NCBI GenBank assembly: GCA_013398275.1
Contig: VZSE01014922.1
Coordinates: 8,145,358 to 8,209,357 of the forward strand
Direction: 5' to 3'
Source: Promerops cafer
Lineage: Eukaryota > Chordata > Aves > Passeriformes > Nectariniidae
Length of the DNA stretch: 64,000 bases
Shown here: positions 11,401-22,455 of the stretch, one piece after another
Position numbering within the stretch: the stretch's first letter is position 1
Layout: each line of letters starts with the position of its first letter
Program-made: the position numbers and the translations under genes
The notes under the pieces: model-generated
Databases searched by the model: none
What the model was told of the DNA's origin: nothing
The model's input: only the letters and a program-made list of their open reading frames with translations

Positions 11401-14350
11401 GGGTCCCTTCACAAGGATACCAAAATGACAAGTTGTTTAGCAGTTCCCACCTCCTCTTCCTCCTCCTCCCAAACCACAGCCATGCTTAAACCCTCCACTG
11501 AGGCAGCCAAGAGAGGCTGCTTCCAGGGGTGACAAAGAGCATTCTTCTGTGATTGCTGAAGCATGCTAACCTTTACCACTTTTCTTTTCCCCTTGTTTTG
11601 CTATATTTGGTCAATCCAGAACAGCCAGTGCCCTTGGAAGGTGATGGCATGCACAAACAGGTGTGTGGTTGTGTGTGCCCTGCCCCACTGCAGCCTCCTT
11701 GCCGAGGAGAATAGAATGATTTTGGCAATTTTGTGTGTACACAGGCTGTGCTTCTTCTCCCTCCCACTTCCCTTTCCCCTGAATTTTCAGCAGCAACTCC
11801 CAGAACTCTTTTTCCCTTCTTATCCAGCTCAGTTTCCTTGTTTACTTCTCTAGTTCCATCCCATGCAAAAGGCAACTGCACATGAACAAAGCAAGAGGAG
11901 CTCAATACATGTCAAAGTCTGGAACTTAGAAAACGGGTTATGCAATTTTCCCCTGCCTAAGCTGCTTAAACCTTATGAGAACAAAACATTCCAGTAACGT
12001 TTTTGGAATAAAACCCTGTGATTGAGAGAGAGCAGAACAAGCCATTTGCATGCACAGCCCCAGTGCTATCTCCAGGCTGGGTATTTTGCTGGAGAATGGT
12101 GGAACTGAGCTCTCCAGAGCCGGTGTGTATAGAGGCACACATTTCTCCTCTTCTTACAGCTTAAAGCAGCTAATTTAAAATTTAATTTCCTGAAAGTTGC
12201 CATTCTCACAAACACAACCAGGTGCCCACTCTGCGATAAATCTATATCTCCAGCCTGAGTAAAATGAATCTACTATTCTAAAATCTATAAGGGTAAGTGG
12301 ATCTGATACTCATGTGGACATGATCCTTTTCTGCTGGGAAGCTCTTACATATAGAAACATTAACAGGATTTACGAAATCCATCTGTTTGCAACACCAGCA
12401 TCTCGGAGTGCAGTCAATGCTTTCAGACTGTAAGTCACAGCAGGTGCACAAACTGTGGCTGACTCATGCAGCATACAGATAGCCTAGTGCTGCTCCCCGT
12501 TTCCTCTCTCTGACAAAGAGCACATTTTTACTCACAGCATCATTGAGAAAAGCTGATTCGAATTTGCCAAGTCAGAAAATTCAGAGCTCAAATTATTGGA
12601 ATCGGTGGATGCAGTAGGGAAATTTGGAAAGTTGAAGTACAGCAACAAGATGCAAAGCATTTCCGCTGGCATTCTCAGAGCCCCCCATGGCTGAGCAGCT
12701 CTAAGCTACTTATAGATATTAATGAATTAAAGCCACAGCATTCCTGAGTGCTGGGTAATTTTATTATCCCTTCTGCTAAGAGGAAAACTGAAACACAGAG
12801 AGAGAAAGTGGCTGGGCTGTGGTTTGTCTGCTCAGCTGCTGGAGGAGGAGGCTTTGGGATTTCAGTGCAAACCACATGGGGGTGGCATTAGAAGAAAAGC
12901 TGTTGCCTCTTCCGGTGAGCAGGACTGGTGTCTAGTGAGCAGTTCTTTTCATGGACATAAATGCAGCATATTCTGTTTTGCAGCTCTGCCAGAGGTCTTC
13001 TCTCTCCCCTCTTGCTGGGGTTCCTGAAGGATCACAGTGAGAGAGCAGGGGGGGCAAGTTCACTCAGTATGGGCTTCTCAGAGAGGGAGTAAGGAGGGAG
13101 GACCTTACATAAGCTGGCATTTACTTGGGCTTAATTTTGATATGGGATAAAAAGGATCCTTTCCACATATTGAGTATTCCAAAACTGATCAGGGAACTGA
13201 TCTTTGCAAATACAAGTGTGAAAAGTCTGGGGCTAACAAGGCAGTTTTGTTTTGCTGTTTTTTTCTGAGCAATCTTTTCTTTCCACTGTTGTTTCTGTCA
13301 TCCAGGTTGTTTTCATGTCAGATTTTGAACAGGTGGCCCACCCATGCCAGCCTTCATAAAGGGGAGAAAACCCCACTGCTTCATGAAATTAAATAATGGA
13401 AAAGTTAATTCAGAAGAATTAGGAAATTATGAAAACAGACCAAATCTGACCAGCTGGGAAGCATGTTACAATTCCCCCAATTCTTTGGTGTCTTTGATTT
13501 AAATGGAAATCTGGTGGTTGGCTTCATTCAGGGAAACCCCAAACCTGGATGTGTGTGTCAGTGGTGTCTGGACTAGCTATATTGCAGCGTGTGCCAGCAT
13601 GTGGGAATGGAAATAGTCCCCTCCTTTTTGGCATCTGCACCCAGGCCTATCAGGTGGCCTCCCTGCATCACCACTGGGGAGATATCAGCCCTCCAAGTTC
13701 CCCTGGATCTGCTGCCTGCTTCAAGGTGGGCGGATTACTGCCTCTCAGTGCTGGTTCCTCTCATTTCACTGCTAGAGGAGACTCAGTGATGGTCTGAGAT
13801 GCACTTCTCTGTATTTTATTTACCTTCATGTGTTCAGATGACTCCCACCTGTCCTTTTCAGATAAATGCCTGGCTAAACCAAGGGCAATATTTTAATATA
13901 CTGCTGGCAGTAGTGCTGGGGAGATGTGGCTCCTTGTGACTGCTGCTCACGTGAGGGCTGCAGGGAGGCAGCTGGGGCCTGGCAGAGCTGTTCAGCTGAG
14001 TTTGACTTAGTGACTAGCAGGATATAAACAGCAGGGACACAAAGCTCGGAAATTCGTTTACCTTCTCTCTCAAATGCTTTTTGCAGGTCACTAAGATGTT
14101 TGCAGTGTTAATGTGGCCTGACAGATATCACACTGAAAGCAGTTTCCTGGATGCTGTCCTGGATTTGCTGTCCTCTTACAAACACTAACTCACACCACAT
14201 CACGCTGCTGTCTGTATCTCCAAGGCCTCTTCATGATTATCTCATGTGATGATATTGTAGATTTGTAGAAGCTGTCTGTAGCAGGTTTTTTTATGGCTTC
14301 AGTGCTTGCTTGTTTTTCTGATGTGTTTCTGCTGTTTTCTTCTGGCGGTA
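8401..14350. other. Unique noncoding stretch
   Basis: Nothing coding is supported. Minor features: a 10-bp direct duplication GGACAGCAGG at 9201-9220; a small palindromic pair TGACTC-CC-GAGTCA near 9050, which resembles two AP-1 half sites; and a CT-rich tract at 11450-11470. Short frames (121 codons at most, minus strand 10061-10426) show no domain. Confidence 0.65.
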
Positions 14351-14387
14351 CTTCCTTTTTTTTTTTCTTTTTTTTTCTCCTTTTTCT
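14351..14387. repeat. Pyrimidine-rich (T/C) tract
   Basis: About 37 bases almost entirely of T with a few C. It is simple low-complexity DNA. No following AG with coding sequence was found, so I do not read it as a splice acceptor. Confidence 0.85.
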
Positions 14388-17300
14388 GGGAAAGAGATCT
14401 GTGAAGGTGATTCATGTGTCACACACATGGGGAAGGATCTTACTTCTGTTTTCCTGTCAGGAGGGTTGAGTCAAGAAGGACCTTTTGTCTGGAAATGTTT
14501 CATCACAAGCAGAGCTGTGTCAGTGAGTCATGAATGGAGAGGCTGCTGAAGCAAGAGCAGATCCTTCAATTGCCACCTGAAATGGACTGGAAAAGGCAGA
14601 CCACCTGGGCAGCAGCAGTGGCAAAATATGAGGGGTCTTTGGCACGACTGGCAGCCAGTTTGCTTCTCCATCCTTTAATTGTCACAGTACAGCAGTTGGG
14701 GTCCTCTAGCTCACATTCTCTTAAGAACTGGTGCTGTGGACCCATTTAACACCCATGCCATGAGGAGACATGCTGCTCGTGCAGGGTCTGGTCCGATGGC
14801 TGCGAAGCTGCAGTCTGATGTCGCAGCAGAGAAAAGCAGAAGAGGGTGCTTGTGTGAAACCAAAGTGTTTTCTTTCTGGCCATGCCATGGTGTGCAGCCT
14901 AATGGACACACTACTGGCACCTTTCCTGCTCTCAGCGTGACCCAGCTTCCCATTCAAGGTGACAGGGGGTGGTTTCTGTGTGGGCTGAAGATGGCAGGGA
15001 TGGATTCTCAGTGCTGCCCTGTGCCCATGCAGGATGGGCCCAGTTCCCAAATGGTCTCATGATGGTGTCTCATCAGGGGAGAGGCAGGTGCCCTTGGCAG
15101 GGGAAATAGCCCTGCCTGGTCTCTGCCCAGTGGGACATATCTGGGTTCATGTTGAAGAAGCTGTGTTTCATCTCACTGTGGGCCCTCTGGTGTTTTACAT
15201 ACTGAATGTACTTTTCTGATCAAACAGGTGAAATATGAAACCCAAACAAAGAATTAGTGAAAGCCTCTTTCATTTTCTATTGCTCTTTAGTAGATGCAAA
15301 TTAGTTCTTTTAGGAGAGCATCTCGCCTCAGTTCTCAGCAGCTGATTTCCCAGGGACAGGGAGGGGAGAGATGCAAATTAAAGGTCTGTAGACCTTTTTC
15401 CCAGCCGATAGCACTGTCTGCTGTTGCACCCACATGAAAACAGCTCTGCCTCAGTGTCCTCTCCTCACCAGAGTGCCTGGAAGTACCACAGACTCCTACG
15501 ATGCTCAACAACATCTGAGGCCTTGCCCACGTCTCAGAGAAACTTGACCTAGTTTCTCCATCCAAACACCTGCATTACCAACTTACCTAAGCAGCATATC
15601 ACAGTAAGAGGTTTTTTTTTTTCCTCCACTGAATTATTATTTTTTAATGTGGCTGCAAAACAGATTCTTATTTGAATTTGATTTATTCTGAGCTGACCTA
15701 AATATTTTGCTTTTCTCTTCTGTTGGGTGCAGTTTTTTTACTGCAGGCTCATGGCAACATTGCAGAGATTTGGGGGAGACAGGTTTCTGGATGTGTGAAG
15801 TCAGTGAGAAGTGATTGCGTGCTGTGGAATATGATAATAATAACTGCTGTGAGGTTTCTGTGAAGTTGGACCATGCAGAAAGAATTAACAGAATTGATAT
15901 TTATGTTAGATGTTGTGATTAAGGTGTGCAGTATAAGGATTGATTGCAGTGAGATTAGAGGAGGAGAAAATATGCTTTCTGAATACAGGGCACAGTCCAG
16001 TAGAATAGGTTCATATATGCGATGTGATTTTTCTTTTTTTTTTTAATGTTTGGTTTAGGAATTTGGTTTCTTTAGAAATGTCATGCTTTCATACTGAAGT
16101 CCAGTCCACAACTTGGTATTTTCTGATGATGTCCCAGGCCTGGGAAGTGCAGAGCAATGAAGACAGCAAGGGCTATATTTCTAGATTACTTTGCTCCCCT
16201 ATTGTCCTGGATTTTATTTCAAGCAAAGAAATTTAGTAGTGGCCTGCAAAGGGAGGAGCAGAAGAGGCAGCCTGCACCTCTACTTGCAGGGAGGATAGGG
16301 ACTCATATTTGTATTTCAGTAGGACTTCAGAAAGCCCAGCTTTGATATGGTTATCCTCAGCTGTGTTGGCCTGAGGGTGATGTGATATAGCCCTAATGTT
16401 TTCTCTGTGGCTTTACCCCAGCTGAAGCACACCCACGATGCTGCCCAGTCACACTGGGGCTGGGAGCAGAGGTTTAGCTGTTCCAATGCTGCTCTCCTGA
16501 TGCGTGTTATAAATGCTCTTGCTGGAAAAATCTTGTCTTTTGAAGGTAAAGTAGGAGGAAGTGTTTTTGTTATACCAATGTAATTTCACTTTGCCAATAG
16601 AGGTGCCAGTCTTAGAGGACCTGACCAGCAAAGCTGCCCTGGGGCAGAGGTAACCCAAGCCCTGCTTCTCTTACAGCAAGATGCACTGCAGTAGCCTGCT
16701 GAGGACACTGACAGATGTTGAATGTGATTGCAATGAACACAGAGTATTGCTCAACCTTGGTGAATTTTTCCTCATGTTCAGCATGGTTTATTTTGGACTC
16801 CACTGCTGCCAGGAAGAGCTGCTGGGGCTGGAAGGTTTCTAAGGCAGATGTAGGGCATCCTCACCAGCATTTTGCTTATCTACTGCAGCAGCTGGTGTCA
16901 GACATGGCCTCTGAGGGCTATGTTTCTGCGATTTGGTTATACAGGACAACATCAACAGGTACTTGGTGAAAGTCAATTTTCAGAAGAAAATTATGGCTGA
17001 AGCAAAGAGTGATGGATTGTTTTTCCCTCTGTGTGTGTGACAAGTCTCCCCAAGGCTGGCTGGCCACACTTCATAGCACAGCAGAGAGAACCTCCCTCTC
17101 ACTCACAAATTCATCCAGTTTTCCAAGTTCTTTTTGTGTTGTCCCAAGCTCAAATGCTTTCTGTTTGTCTTTTAAGGCAGGAAGACTTGCCAGTTCCCCA
17201 CATGCATGTTCTCACATGAACACAGAGGAAGCACTATTTAATACTCACATGCATTATATTTAACATCTGCCCAACTTCAGCAAAACAGGAGTCAGACCAA

Positions 17301-18554
17301 AATGTAGCTCATTGTTTTTAATCAAAGGAATACCAGTTTTGCCAATTGTGGTGTATGTTTTTCCAAATGAACTAAAACAGTGTCCACAGCTGAATGTGAC
17401 GTGGTCTTGTGCAATACCATCACTTGTTTTTGCATGCCCATGAATGGCAAGGCGCAGGCTGGTGTAAAACAGAAGACATGAAGAGTTTTCATGGTGAGGA
17501 CAGAATGAACGGGAAGGAAACTGAGGCCAAGCAGTTTTTCATACTGTTTACTACAGCAGTAGCCAGCCCATGGATCAAGAGATGTTTCTCCCAGCAAAGA
17601 CAAACAAGGCTGATGGTCTGTCTCCCTTATGACGACTGTGGTCGTATCACACTGACAGCTGATGGGATGAAATATAGAGCCAAGCTGAAGGTGGAAGGTG
17701 CAGTTGTGGCTCTGGAGAGGATTGCTATCCTGTTCTCTTCGCACAGATAAGGACACCACAAACTAAGAAATGTGCAGAGTGTAGTGCAAACAAGGGAGGC
17801 ACAGGTGCTCAGAAAATTGTGTGAAGCTGAGTTGATCAGAGCTTCTCCTCAAACCAAGAGAAGAGCCAGGAAACACCACTGAGGTAAGACCAAGTCTCCA
17901 CCACGAAGTGTCATACTCTAGTAGTGTTACTGTCTGTCCCTAGATCTTTAAGTACCACAGCATTTCTAAAAATTTTCTGCTTGAGCTGTAGGAGACTCCA
18001 AAGGTTGCCTTGACTCTGGATGATGTCTGTAAGTCATCCTGGAGCACAGGTTGCATCTCCACACGTGAGCTCTCGCCCAGCACCAAGGGTGGATGTGCAT
18101 CTCCTTCCATGTGACTGTTCCTGCTCCTGTTTGATCTCTCCATCCACTGGCAACATCTGACATCTGGAATCTACTGGGAGAGTGAAAAAAAAATATTCTT
18201 ATAGCACATCATCTCTGAAAAGGTAGCTGCAGTTGTTCTCTTTCCTGTTTGATGTTAGGATTTTGCTAAATGAAGAGGAAAGGAAGGACAGTAGAGTCAA
18301 GCAGGCTGCTCCTTCTCCCCAAGCACTGTGAGCCACACATCGAGCTGCTTTAAAGCAGTTCTGCTCATCACAGAGCAGATGGCTCCTGGAAGAAGGAGTA
18401 TGTTTAGGAGAAGTGTAGATACTACTGTGCTATAAACAAGCTTCCCTTTTAAACAACTTATTTCAGTGCTGGCTGTGGATAAACATCATCTTCTTTTAAT
18501 CACTGACTGCTTTGGCAGCAGAAGCACCCACTGCTGCCACTCCAGGTCTTGATC
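14388..18554. other. Unique noncoding stretch
   Basis: No supported gene. It includes short T runs near 15610 and 16030. The two longest frames lie opposite each other: 145 codons on the minus strand (17322-17759) and 113 on the plus strand (17409-17750). Neither has a recognisable domain, and mutual overlap argues against both. Confidence 0.65.
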
Positions 18555-18665
18555 TGACATCATAAACCCCCTAAATATTTCCTCTCCTGGGTGGTTTTGA
18601 TTAAATAACCTCACAGCTTGAGAATGGATGCACTTAATTCACATGTAGCAGGGTTTATGATGTCA
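18555..18665. repeat. Perfect 15-bp inverted repeat with 81-bp spacer
   Basis: The left arm TGACATCATAAACCC (18555-18569) is the exact reverse complement of the right arm GGGTTTATGATGTCA (18651-18665). The 81-bp spacer is AT-rich and contains TTGATTAAATAACC. Arms of this length so close together are unlikely by chance in 64 kb (rough expectation below 0.01). The flanks show no target-site duplication, so a transposon origin is not shown. Alternatives are paired binding sites for one transcription factor (TGACATCA resembles a CRE/ATF site) or the remnant of a small inverted-repeat element. Confidence 0.75.
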
Positions 18666-19969
18666 AAATGCTAATCTGGTTATTATAATCTTTTCTTTTT
18701 TTTTAAGGCTAGTAACCATGAAGGCAGCACAGGCAGGCCTGGCCACAGCAATTTCAAAGGCAGAGGAGAGGACATTCTAGCTCAAGCAGGAGCTAAGTAC
18801 TTACAGGTGGCCTCTCTCAATCAGCAGGGTCCTAACTCCTCTGGCTTTCCACCCCTTCTCCACAGGTCTATTTCTAGGATCATCCTTTGCATTCTGCATA
18901 TGTCTCTGAAAGCCATTCAGTGGATGAAAAAAGAGAACTGTCTCATTTAGTGAAGAGAATGTCATTAAATAATGGAATTTTGAAGGGATTTGGTCAATGT
19001 TTGGCTCAGGCGATCCCCAGGGGGATCCCCAGACTGGAAGTTTAGACTCTCCCAGAATCAAATAATTCTTCATCCAGGGTTTCAATGCCACCGTGTTATC
19101 TGAGATAACACCACCAGGGAAATGCTGTTGCCACCCTAGTACACTTTAAGTGAAGGAGTGACCTGGACTTGCTCAAAGGCAGAACAAAATTGGTTTATAA
19201 GAGACCTGTGTGTTGTCATTGATGCTGAAGTTCATGGACTTTTCTATTTTCATATTGTCTCCTCTGTCTTCTTCATGGTGTGGCAGCCCAAACATCAGGT
19301 TTGCTGCACCAGAAGCCCCTTGAGATATGCTCAAATTCCAGGATGGATGACCCTTCTCTTCACCTACCTTCAGTTTTATTTACAAGCTGAGAAGTCAGTA
19401 TAAAAAGATTTTAATTTGTGTTCGGAGCCTCGAGGAAGATTTTGAAATGAGTTGCATACATGGCTTTCTCTGTAGTAACTTATTCATTGTCCAGTACAGA
19501 GCAGCATTTAGCCTTAGGTTGTGTATGTTCCCATTTTATGGCAATAAAAGAGGCAGCAGTGTGAAAAGCTCTTAAGAGCTCTTCAGAGCAAATGTTTCAT
19601 AATTGTAGGCCATGACAAAATAAAAGTCACAAAAAAATTCAGAATGCACAATGCATAACCCAGAACTCAGCAGCTGCCAAACACTGAGAATAAAGATCTC
19701 CTGAACTGGCAGCAGGCTGCTGGATCTGAATGATGACATAAACCTACTTAGTTTAGCTGCAGATACCACTCAGTACAGTTGTTCCTACTGTTTCTTTTTT
19801 TGTTTGTTTTTTTTTTTTTTCCACTATATTCATTGTCATAATAGTTAATCATCTGGTTGTTTGCCTACTTTTTTCTTACAAATGTACTACTCTTAAATTC
19901 GCAGTACATTTCTGATACTGGTTTTGGAGGCTGTGATTACTGTTCACCAATTGGTGGGCCCATGGGAAT
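18666..19969. other. Unique noncoding stretch
   Basis: No supported gene. It includes a 12-bp near-duplication with GATCCCCAG at 19012-19033, a 14-bp palindrome at 19567-19580, and a 14-base T run at 19807-19820. Nothing else is recognisable. Confidence 0.6.
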
Positions 19970-20756
19970 CTCAGGAAGATTTAAGAGGACCAAGGGCAAG
20001 GTGCTGTATCCCCAGTATCAACACAGTCTGGGAGATGAGCATGTCAAGAGCAGCCCTCTGAAGAAGGACTTGGGTGTGCTGGTGGAAGAAATGCTGGACA
20101 TGACTTGGCAAAGTGCACTCACAGATTAGAAAGCCAAGCGTGTCCTGGGCTGCATCCAAAGCCCTGTGGGCAGCAGGGGAGGGAGGGGATTCAGCTCCTC
20201 TGCTATGATAGGACCCCACCTGAAGCCCTGCATCCAGCTCTGGGGTTCTCAGCACAGGAAGGACTTTGATTTCTTGGAGAGAGCCCAGAGGAGGCCACCA
20301 AGGTGATTAGAGGGATAGAACACCTCTCCTGTGAGGAGAGGCAGAGAGAATTTGGATTCTTTGGATTGGAAAAGAGAAGACTTCAGAGTGGCATAATTGT
20401 GACATTCCAAGGGAAGGGAGTTGAAAGGAAGACAGGCTACAGGAAAGATGAAGAGAACCTTTTTATAAGGGCATGTAGTGATAGGATAATTGGTAATGGC
20501 TTCAAACTGAAGATGTGGCTTTAGATCAGATGTTAGGAAGAAATCCTTAAAATGAGGGTGTCGAGGTCCTGGAACAGGTTGCTCAGAGAAGTTGTGGATG
20601 CCCCATCCCTGGAACTGTTCAAGGCCAGGTTGGATAGGTCTCTGAGCAACCTGATAGTGTGGAAGGTGTCCCTGCCTTTGGCCGGGGTTTGGAGCTAAGT
20701 GATCTCTAAGGTCCCTTCCAACACAAACTGTTCTGTGATTCTCTGAATTCTATGAA
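19970..20756 (+). mobile_element. CR1 LINE relic with ORF2 C-terminal remnant
   Basis: This is the longest CR1 copy here, about 790 bp, 5'-truncated and reaching the 3' end (TCCCTTCCAACACAAACTGTTCTGTGATTCTCTGAATTCTATGAA region). Translation of parts of it gives segments typical of the region downstream of the CR1 reverse transcriptase core: KKDLGVLVEEMLDM near 20060-20102, then IQLWGSQHRKDFDFLERAQRR near 20236-20295, then EHLSCEERQREFGFFGLEKRRL and FIRACSDRIIGNGFKLK up to 20524. The catalytic core is absent. The reading frame is broken by an in-frame TAG at 20127-20129 and by a frame change just before 20303. It is therefore a dead copy. The left boundary is approximate. Confidence 0.92.
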
Positions 20757-22360
20757 TTTTTAAGAAAGTAAAATTTGGAATCCAGAAGGACATCCTTCTT
20801 TGTTTCAGCCCTGGGGTGGATCTGTGCATCTCAGGAGTATGTCATACCTTCTTCAGGTTTAATTTTTTGACAAACACTTAATCTTTGGAAACTGTGGAGG
20901 AGAAATAGATCCATCATATTTATGTGCTGAACATACAAGGGGGAAAAGTATGGCTGGATTATCTCTCTTGTCCAGATAAACATGTACATGTTGCTGTAAG
21001 AAGCCACACTAATACTTGATACTTCAGGCACCTTTACAGCAAGTGCATAAATACGTAATTGCTTCTAAAGAGTGTTAGAAATCAAAACCTGAAAAATTTT
21101 CTAAGGAAAATGTATATAGAATGAAATTCAATTCTGCAAACACAAACCAAGCTCCAGAACTTGAACAAATGTATTTCTTGAGAGGTAATGTGCAATACTA
21201 TAGTTAAAAGCCATCTTTCTTATGAACATTGGACAAAGTTAAGGATGTGCAGCTAAGCTTTTTTTAATTGCAGACCTAAGGTAGTTATTTTTAATTATCC
21301 AGATTACTAGCTCATTATTTATAAATGAGTTAGGTATTTTTAGTTCTCCTGATTTTACACCACCTACTCACAGAGCTTTCTTGCTCTCACATATCTGTAT
21401 GGACTTTTTGTAAAAAACCAAAAAAGTTGCTCTTAGAACTCAGGCAAGAGATCCTGCAGCCATAACTGACAGCTCTCTGAAATTCTTGACTGAGGATGTT
21501 AAGTGGAAACAAAGCATGTCAATAAAACTGAGATGAGCTGGAGCTCATCTGGAAGGATGTTGCAGTCATGATAAAGAGTCATTTTCGTGTACATTTTTGG
21601 TTCTTCCATGCCTTGAGTCTGGTGCATGATCTGAGTTTCTGCATCTCAAGGGCAGGAGGGTTAGGGGAAATGGCAAGAAAAGTGACCAGCATAACTTAGG
21701 GATTGGAGAAGCTGCTGTATGGGATGGAACTGGAAAAGCTCAGTCTCTTCTGGCTGAAGACAAGCTGAAGGGGGGATACAACGGGGGCTGAGCCTCGAGG
21801 AGGTGCTGGTTTGTGACTGCAGAGCAGTTACTGACCACACCCCACAAAACCAGAACTGCCCGACACCCACTGAAACCAGCAGAGGATCTTTTAAAAGCAC
21901 AAAAAATAAAAAATTGCTTTCGTGTAGTGTCCCAAACTTCTGACACTGCTGCCAGAGGAGACTGTGAAACAGGCCATGAGCAGCACCCAGAGGGAACTTG
22001 AACATCTCTGTTCTGAGTGTTGGTGCTGGGGGAGGGTGTGGGAAATAAACCACAAATAGTATCTGGGCCTGTGTATTTTCTCGAAATAGCATCTCTGACT
22101 GTCACTGGTGGAATACATGGATGATGGATCTAACACAGCAGGGCATTTCTAATGAGCTTATGCTCTTATGCAGAGATGGCTTATTTATTTTGACTTCTGA
22201 AGAAAACCAGGGGAATTTTCAGCTAAATGGGGAAAATTTCAGGGAGAACTTAAGATTTGATGACTTCAAATAAAAGCTTAGTACTGAAAAAATCAAGCAT
22301 CTTTAAAAATCTTGTCACCTCCTAATAAACATTCTACATAGCATACATTTCATTTTTAAT
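20757..22360. other. Unique noncoding stretch
   Basis: No supported gene. The part from 21000 to 21420 is AT-rich. A 9-bp-arm hairpin (AGATGAGCT-GG-AGCTCATCT) lies at 21531-21550. Frames of 143 and 121 codons on the minus strand near 21661-22105 overlap each other in different frames and show no domain. Confidence 0.6.
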
Positions 22361-22455
22361 CATAGAACCACAGAGTAACTGGGGTTCTCAGAGACCTCTG
22401 GAGGTCTCTCAAAGCAGGGTCAGCTTCAAACTTAGATCAAGCTACTCATTGTCCC
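22361..22455 (-). mobile_element. CR1 LINE fragment, 3' end (minus strand)
   Basis: The sequence beginning AATCATAGAACCACAGAGTA and continuing GACCTCTGGAGGTCTCTCAAAGCAGGGTCAGCTTCAA resembles the reverse complement of a CR1 3' end, with the tail at the left. It is diverged and short. A 9-bp-arm hairpin (22390-22409) lies inside. The right boundary is approximate. Confidence 0.75.

Noticed and set aside
19567..19580. 14-bp perfect palindrome AGCTCTTAAGAGCT
   Set aside because: A few palindromes of this size are expected by chance in 64 kb.
21531..21550. 9-bp-arm hairpin AGATGAGCT-GG-AGCTCATCT
   Set aside because: About two such short-loop hairpins are expected by chance; no other support.
22390..22409. 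9-bp-arm hairpin AGAGACCTC-TG-GAGGTCTCT
   Set aside because: It is explained by the CR1 3' end in which it lies, and is near chance expectation.
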